A DNA stretch of 64,000 bases, from the NCBI RefSeq assembly GCF_033439725.1, contig NW_026944392.1, positions 62,001 to 126,000 of the forward strand. The letters are read 5' to 3'. Below, piece by piece: positions 58,335-64,000 of the stretch (positions are counted from its first letter, which is position 1; every line of letters begins with the position of its first letter). This DNA comes from Neurospora tetraspora. Its lineage: Eukaryota; Ascomycota; Sordariomycetes; Sordariales; Sordariaceae. Position numbers and translations under genes: made by a program. The notes beneath the pieces were generated by a model that had not been told where the DNA came from, made no database searches, and saw only the letters and a program-made list of their open reading frames with translations.

Positions 58335-59515
58335 CTAGTTCCCCCCAACCATGTTAACATACCTCTCCAACACCGCCTTACCCATCTTCTCCATAACCGT
58401 CTTGCTCGTCGCCGCACTCTCCGTCTTGTTGGCAAACAACATGCCCATGCCGCCCCTTTGACGCAGCACCTTCTTCATCGTCTTCTTCATCTTCCTGTTC
58501 TCCTGCTCCGCCATCTCCGCTGCTTTTGCATCTGCTGAATGCCCGAGAGCATGTCGTCGCCGAGCATCTTGATTTTGCGCTTGGTTGCGTCGACGTCGGC
58601 GTCGGTGATGGCATCGGTCACGATACCAGTGAGGGCGTCGGTGGGGGTGGTGGTGGTGGTGGAAGGAGAGGAGGCGTTCATGAGGTCTTGGTACGATGCC
58701 AAGGCGTCGTTGAGAGCCTGGAGGGACGCGACGAGGTCGGTGCCATCGGCGGTGGTGGTAGCCGCGGTGGCAGTGCCATTCTCGGAGTCGAGGGCAGAGG
58801 CAGAGGTGGAAGTGTTGCCGAAGATGGTGGAGTTCAAGTCACCCAGGTACGGGTCAATAAAGATAATGGGGGTGTCGGTGCTCAACGGCACAGGCACATC
58901 AGGGAGTTGTTGAGCATAGCGAATAGCGGCATCAATCATCTCCTGCGCTTGCTCATCGTCAACTACAACATCATCGACAGTCAAAACTCCGTCGTCGCCG
59001 TCGAGACTGGTGGTTGCAGTGCCGGTGGACAGAGGGATAGGAGGGATGTCATCCTCATCCTCATCCTCATCCGCAAAGTCCAGCGCGGAAAGTGCGTCGG
59101 CGTCGTCGGCATCGACGGTGGGAGTACCGGTCATCAAAGGGATGATGGGAGCATCGCTGGTGCCGGACAGGTTGGAGATGGCGGCGTCGACCATGTCATC
59201 GTCGTCTTGGATGGACTGGACACCCTGGATGCCGGTGAAGTCGTTTTGCTCTATGGGGAAGGTGGGAGGCACGGCGGGGACGCGGTAGATGTCGAAGGGG
59301 TCGGCCGCGGCGAGGGCGTCAGAGACGTCAGAAGAGATGGTGGTGGACGAAGAAGTGTCCTCGACGGGCTCTTCGCCGGTGATGCCGGGGAGGACGTCGG
59401 TGATGGCATCGGTGGAGGCGGAGGCGGAGGTGGTGTCATCGACCTGGCGCTTGTGGGCGGGAGCGGCCACGGAGAGCGAGGCGAAGGTCGCGACGAGGGT
59501 GGTGGAGAACTTCAT
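58335..59515 (-). CDS. Secreted acidic Asp/Thr/Ser-rich protein, C-terminus in a second frame
   Basis: The minus strand starts at 59,515 with MKFSTTLVATFASLSVAAPA, a clear signal peptide, followed by a HKRQ dibasic site. A long acidic, Thr/Ser/Asp-rich region follows, with three spaced PLxTxTP motifs (IPLMTGTP, IPLSTGTA, VPLSTDTP) and N-glycosylation sites. The open frame ends at 58,487 after 342 codons, in QKQRRWRSRRTGR. In another frame the downstream DNA reads AKAAEMAEQENRKMKKTMKK, then MLFANKTESAATSKTVMEKM and ERYVNMVGGN, to a stop at 58,335-58,337; this looks like genuine protein. A candidate intron 58,626-58,535 (GTATCG to ATTCAG, 92 nt) would join the frames into 362 residues but lacks a good branch site; a one-step frameshift near 58,530 is the alternative. 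Function unknown; probably a wall or extracellular protein. Confidence 0.65.
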
Positions 59516-61219
59516 CTTTACGGTTTGTGGTGGACTTGACCGGTGAAGAGATGAAGATGATGATGATGGTGATGATGTTGAGACAGTGCTTGAAAGAAGG
59601 TACCTAAGGAGTGGTATTTATCTCCATCGTCAACGAGCTGGACGCCAAAGGCGTTCACTGCCCATTACATGGCACGGTTGCCAACAACGTCCATAACAAA
59701 AACAACGATCATCATTGACAGCATTCCACCTGTAGAAGATCGACAGGAGTGGTATCGCCGTGAAGCACCCGATGTCAGAGCCTCAACAGCGATCGAAGGC
59801 ACAAATGCAGGAACATGGCCTGCCGGGAATGCCCTCCAGCGGCCAACCTGCAGCCCGAAGAGCCAGGACCAATGGCATTGTTTGTCTATGACACGTTGGC
59901 TCCGAGGAAAGACCATGGCATTTCTTTTCACACGGGAAGAGTTGTTGTGGTATTTACTACGACGGCTGTGATGGAATGTGGAATGTGCCGTGGCTGCCGG
60001 AAGACACGGATGGGGCTTTGGCCTGGAAAGTTGGGTATGCGATGCTGGTATGGGAAGACGTGAGCATGTGAGACAATAACAACGTTCGGCTCCAGTCGTT
60101 ATATCCGCCATCGACGAAACATAGAATCCTCTGGTGCAGAGAATAAGTCTTTGGAAAACAGCGCTGTTGACGACTTGGATCGAGGTTCATCCTGACATTA
60201 TACCCGACGGAACAGACAGCGAAAAAATCGCGTACCAAGACGTGCCAGACAAAGAGCGACCCTGTCGCGCTCGGCTTTCGATACAACGAAGCGGCGCAAT
60301 AGAGACTCTGTTTGGGCCGACGATGTGGGCGAAGTGACCCTTGCGCCATCTGAGCTAGATCGGGCTTTTTGAGCTCGTATTGTAAGGAGGTAGGTACACT
60401 CTGTGTCCTTATAATGGGGGAGTGGATGAGATTATGAGGCAGGGCCAGGCCCGTGGCCCGTCTGTCAACTCGTCCAGTTCAGGATGATTGGCGTTTTCCC
60501 TGATCCTCAAGCCGGCCCTGTACCAGAGTCAACTTTCTTGTAGAGCAGCGTGTTCGTAGTATCGGCTCTTGTTGGACAATGTCTTCACAGTATCGTTTCG
60601 GAAGTGCAACGTGGTTCATGATTCATACCCAGAATATCTCCTCCGAGGTTTCGGAAGCAATGAACAATGTGCTACCGGTCGGGAACAATGTGCTCCCGGT
60701 CGGAGGTCTCGTGTTGTCTTCAACAGACTTTTTTTTAGCTCCTAAACACGCCCGTGTTAACATGTACTTCAGCAGCATTTCCTCCCAGCATTTGATGTTG
60801 ATACCGTTTCATCATCATCTACTTCAGGTTCCATAGTTCAGGGTCTTCCGATGAGATGTTCCCGCGGCTGGGTGATTGGGCAGGTACGCTCGGCTGGACA
60901 GTTGATGAGTGGCAGTGACATGGAAGGTATCTGCTCCTGCCATGACTGTATCCCGTCTACCTCTTTTGAGTGGAAGGAAGGGTACAGAAATGGGCATCTC
61001 GGAACCGACAGCATGAGCGTTGACATGAGCCAACCGCCAGAAATATGGATATCTGTTTGAGGATTTCCTCTGTTGTCGCCTTTCCACCTCCGTCCTGATA
61101 TCTTGTCCTCCCGCCAACGGCAATCCTCAGCACCTTGGCTCGCCGTCTTCGCCTCGTCCATGACTGAGCCTTTACTTAGGAACCGGTCTGCCCACTTTAA
61201 CTTGTCCAGTCAGTTAGCC
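59516..61219. other. Intergenic with weak pol III-like signals
   Basis: About 1.7 kb without a supportable gene. Near 60,357-60,346 on the minus strand is a perfect A-box-like TAGCTCAGATGG, but no convincing B box or terminator follows. A tandem pair of AACAATGTGCTNCCGGTCGG units lies at about 60,664-60,705. The last 100 bases are the leader of the next gene. Confidence 0.4.
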
Positions 61220-62090
61220 ATGATGACGGCCTTTGCTTCCTTCTTCTTGCTCCTTATCCTTAGCCTGGCCACGACCTGCGCCACCATGCCCGGTGCCTCT
61301 AACTCCACCGGCTTCAACAACCATACCCTGTCTCTTGCGCAACTCTCAGCGCAACAAGCTCTCTGCAGTTGTGACGATACTCCATGCCCGGAGAAGAACA
61401 CCGTTTGCATGAACGGGTATGCTCATGCCTCACCCCCTCCCGCTTTCTCCCCTCTTTCCCTTCCTCCCGTCTTCTTCCAGTCCATCCCAGTAACTGATGA
61501 CCTACCTGTGCCCAACAGAGCCTGCACCTGCATCCACCACGAAGGCTGCCGCGCCGATTCCGACTGCGACCAATACCACGTCCACTGCCCCAAGGATCAA
61601 TCCATGATGTGCCAACAAATGGACCCCTTCTGGCGCAACAACGTCTGCATCTGCGTCACGAAGCCAGAGGGGGGGTGTAATTGCGATCATACGGCTTGTG
61701 ATTGGGGTCAGACCAAGTGTGATGATGATGGGTGTGTTCCCCTTCCCCTACCCCTTTTCCGATGCCTTTTCCTTTCCTCGTTCCGCGCGAGAGGATCTAG
61801 GTTGTTAGCTGACAAAAAGGAAATGTGGAAGGAAATGCCACTGCCACCCCATAGCAGGCTGTGCGCCCACCATCGCAAAAGACAAGCGAGTGGACTGCAA
61901 GCAAGTGTTGACGCACTGCCCCTATGTCCCCTATGCCACGACGCCTTACTGCTCGCTGGATGATGATGTGAAGTTTCCGCATGGCGAGTGTATCTGCCAG
62001 ACGACGCTGTGCGATTGCTCAAAGGTTTGGTGTCCTGATGATGGGTATTTGCAGTGTAAGGAGCCGGGGAAGTGTAAGTGTTGGACTTGA
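61220..62090 (+). CDS. Small secreted cysteine-rich protein, three exons
   Basis: Exons are 61,220-61,416, 61,519-61,733 and 61,855 (or 61,858)-62,090, giving about 214-215 residues. The start MMTAFASFFLLLILSLATTC is a signal peptide. Intron 1 (GTATGC to AACAG) joins CMNG to ACTCIHHEGC. Intron 2 has a GCTGAC branch site; phase demands a donor GTGTTC at 61,734 and an acceptor CATAG or AGCAG, so its edges are less certain. The mature protein has about 28 cysteines in three similar modules: LCSCDDTPCPEKNTVC; CNCDHTACDWGQTKCDDDG; CICQTTLCDCSKVWCPDDG. The C-x-C-(D)-x3-C-x5-7-C pattern suggests an internally repeated, disulfide-rich fold. No known family was recognised. A secreted effector-like, adhesive or protective role is possible; nothing in the neighbourhood decides. 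Confidence 0.72.
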
Positions 62091-63584
62091 TGAGAGACAG
62101 GGAAAAGGGAGAATGGGAGGGATGACGAAATGGAGGTTGAGGTGAGGAAGGACAGAAGTTGTTGAACAGATGATGTCCTGCTAGGGAGGCTTACAAAAGT
62201 TGGAAGGGCGATGCAGTTATTACACTATCAACTAGCACCCGAAACTATGCGGTAGTCATGATAATGTCGCATCTTAGTGGGCTGGCGGGGTAGCCCGCAC
62301 TGGCCAACACTGGCCATGTCTTTCGATGTCCGTTCGCTCGTTTCTATTTTTCCCTTCTTTCCAAACAAAACAAACAATGTGCCAACTCGTCTTTCGCATT
62401 CCATCCGATTAAACCAGGCTTGCGCGTGCTTTCAATCGCGCTCTCCCTTTCTCTTGAACTTTACATGGCATTCACCTGTGTTCTTCCCGTTGCTCTCAGC
62501 GGAGGGACTGGTTGTTTCCGAGTTGCGACAGCAAACATGGCCAAGTTAATCTGCTAACAGTGTCGCTGCAGAAAGATTAGTCGTTACGTTACTGCCGTAT
62601 CGCTCTTCATCTCTCGATAAGTCCATTCATCGATCGCTTCCTCCGATGCCGCCCCAACGTCAGCTGTGTGCAGAACCAATGCAGCCCCCCTCCATCGCCA
62701 TTGGAGTGGCCCGACGAGAGGGTGTAGCGGTTGTTTGCGCCATTGGCCGACGACAGCAGCAACACCACACAGCACACATCGAGCATATCAAGACTGAGAA
62801 GATACCAGGCTGCGGCACGTCATCAAGAGGGGTCCTGGGTGCTTGGTTCACCAGTCACCGTGTAGGCCGAGATATGTATGCTGTGATGACAGCTACACAG
62901 CAGGAGCAGGAGCAACGAGCCAGAGCAGCAGAGGGGTCCTACCTCTAGGCAGCAAGTGCAAGCTCAGCAGGGAGCCTTACCAACACATCATTTCTCCTGA
63001 GCCTCGGACCACCAGATCCAGTCGGTCCCTCCGAGCTACCAAAGCTACAAGTGTCCCGTCCCGCCACGTCTTGACATCGAGAGGGTCCTATGCTATATCA
63101 CGCTTTAGCAGTCCCAGCTGTCCCGCCTTCGACACCTGGGCACACAGCTGGGCTAACAATAGTTCCCGCCACTCCGGGCCCTTCCCGCCCGAGTTCCAAC
63201 TGCCAGGTTCGGCTGCAAAGGGCCTACACCCTCAACCTGGTTGCTCCAGTCATATGGCAAGTGCCATATGATCCTATGCGGGACACCTTGTCTCACCTTG
63301 ATAGAGTTAGCGGGTTATGATGTGTGGTAGGTCAACATCATGCAGCGCAGTGCCGGCATCGCTGAGTAGGAAGGTGATAGGAGTGGTGGAGGACTAGAGT
63401 CCCAGCCTTCCATTTTTGTTTCAGAGTCGGAAGTTTTCCAGTAGTAGGTTTTGGGAGTAGGTAGAGCTGATGGAATCCGCTGGGTTGGTTGATATAGTCT
63501 CCGGCCTGTCTCACTTCTCGGACTGAGATCCGACAACAGTCCCAAGTTTCAGAGAGACGAGCCTCAAGAATAACACCAGGCAAC
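62091..63584. other. Intergenic before the right-edge gene
   Basis: About 1.5 kb. Plus-strand frames at 62,646-62,948 and 62,843-63,271 lack protein character. A perfect 20-bp palindrome-like hairpin, CATATGGCA-AG-TGCCATATG, lies at 63,251-63,270. No other structure is seen. Confidence 0.4.
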
Positions 63585-64000
63585 ATGGAGATGCCCTCTG
63601 TCCTCGAAACCCGAGAAAGCAACCTGCTCCCTCACATCATCCAATTTCTCTCCCGATCAATCCGCACAGCGACAGCCTCCCTATCCCTCACCAAGCGCAA
63701 TGCCAACCAAACCCCAGCCTTCGATTTCGCCCCCACCACCACGACCCCTCGAGACCACCAGCTTATCCCGCGCGACAGCGCCCCCCTCTCCTCCACCGCC
63801 CTCCTCGGCGCAATCCTTGGCTCCATCGGCGGCGTCATCTTCCTCGTCATCTGCTGCTTCTTTTACATCCGCTTTCGCGCCTGGGGCAACGCTAGTATGG
63901 CGGCGAGCAGTCGGCAAAGACGATGGCGAAGGGTCTACTATTATCATGATTCGTCGAGTACGAGCTCAAGCGGATCGAGCAGCACGAGTCATAGTTCGGG
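63585..64000 (+). CDS. Single-pass membrane protein, cut by the window edge
   Basis: An open frame from MEMPSVLETRESNLLPHIIQ at 63,585 runs off the window after about 138 codons without a stop. Residues about 70-95 form one membrane segment, LLGAILGSIGGVIFLVICCF, followed by a positive RFRAW stop-transfer end. After it comes a basic RQRRWRR stretch and a Ser-rich tail. Fungal proteins of this shape, with a short outer part, one GxxxG-like helix and a basic Ser-rich cytosolic tail, are common and mostly uncharacterised. There is no clear signal peptide, so it may be inserted as a type III (N-out) protein. A function cannot be given from this part. Confidence 0.65.
   Translation, partial: MEMPSVLETRESNLLPHIIQFLSRSIRTATASLSLTKRNANQTPAFDFAPTTTTPRDHQLIPRDSAPLSSTALLGAILGSIGGVIFLVICCFFYIRFRAWGNASMAASSRQRRWRRVYYYHDSSSTSSSGSSSTSHSS

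Noticed and set aside
58526-59539. A 337-codon Gly/Val-rich plus-strand frame
   Set aside because: It is antisense to the secreted acidic protein, whose signal peptide and composition are convincing. The Gly-runs are complements of Thr/Pro codons.
60230-60365. A second tRNA-like unit with a perfect A box on the minus strand
   Set aside because: No good B box, weak stems and only a TTT run afterwards.
62843-63271. A 142-codon plus-strand frame
   Set aside because: Composition looks random, no start context, no domain; overlaps other equally long random frames.
1-64000. CRISPR arrays, rRNA genes, telomere repeats and bacterial-type operons
   Set aside because: None seen. The repeats found are dispersed or terminal inverted, and the genes have eukaryotic introns.

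Overview
The window looks like nuclear DNA of a filamentous ascomycete of the Neurospora type. Four things point there: GC-rich genes with few short introns (GTATGT/GTACGT donors, CTAAC-like branch points, CAG/AAG acceptors); recognisable fungal genes (Atg17, RIO1, a conidiation-6-type protein, a PHO80-like cyclin); large AT-rich, TpA-rich blocks of ruined repeats with the look of repeat-induced point mutation (RIP); and abrupt borders between those blocks and unmutated, gene-bearing DNA. The species call is an inference.

Layout: (1) 1-4,960, RIP-type AT-rich DNA with one GC-rich hairpin island. (2) 5,456-7,147, atg17. (3) About 7,680-21,300, an accessory neighbourhood with six loci plus one truncated inverted copy of an unrecognised family of small cysteine-rich proteins. 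Three of them (A, B, D) are direct copies with shared promoter and 3' flanks. Cut into this stretch are a 3.05-kb Mutator-like transposon with 8-bp target duplications, a solo end of the same transposon family, and two short hAT-like MITEs. The conserved RIO1 kinase gene (18,704-20,332) lies between the last two family members. (4) About 22,000-47,060, a 25-kb RIP-type block with recognisable pieces of a PIF/Harbinger transposase, a minus-strand Ty3/gypsy pol beside one well-preserved LTR, and a plus-strand gag-protease. (5) 47,774-64,000, ordinary gene land: MDR oxidoreductase, con-6-like gene, small acidic protein, PHO80-like cyclin, thiamine-diphosphate enzyme, secreted acidic protein, three-exon secreted cysteine-rich protein, and the start of a single-pass membrane protein that runs off the edge.

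The best candidate for something undescribed is the cysteine-rich cluster at 8.7-21.3 kb. Each complete member starts directly at Met-Cys, has no signal peptide, and has the spacing C-x8-C-x5-C-x3-Y followed by Gly. This is exactly the spacing of a CCCH (tristetraprolin-type) zinc finger with Tyr (once Asn) in place of His. A second group of cysteines follows and ends in CxxC. The coding cores of neighbouring copies differ more than their promoters and 3' flanks do, which suggests diversification of the product. I know of no named family with this layout, but only a database search could settle that.

Apart from this cluster, the genes show no common pathway; the window reads as housekeeping and developmental genes set between repeat blocks.
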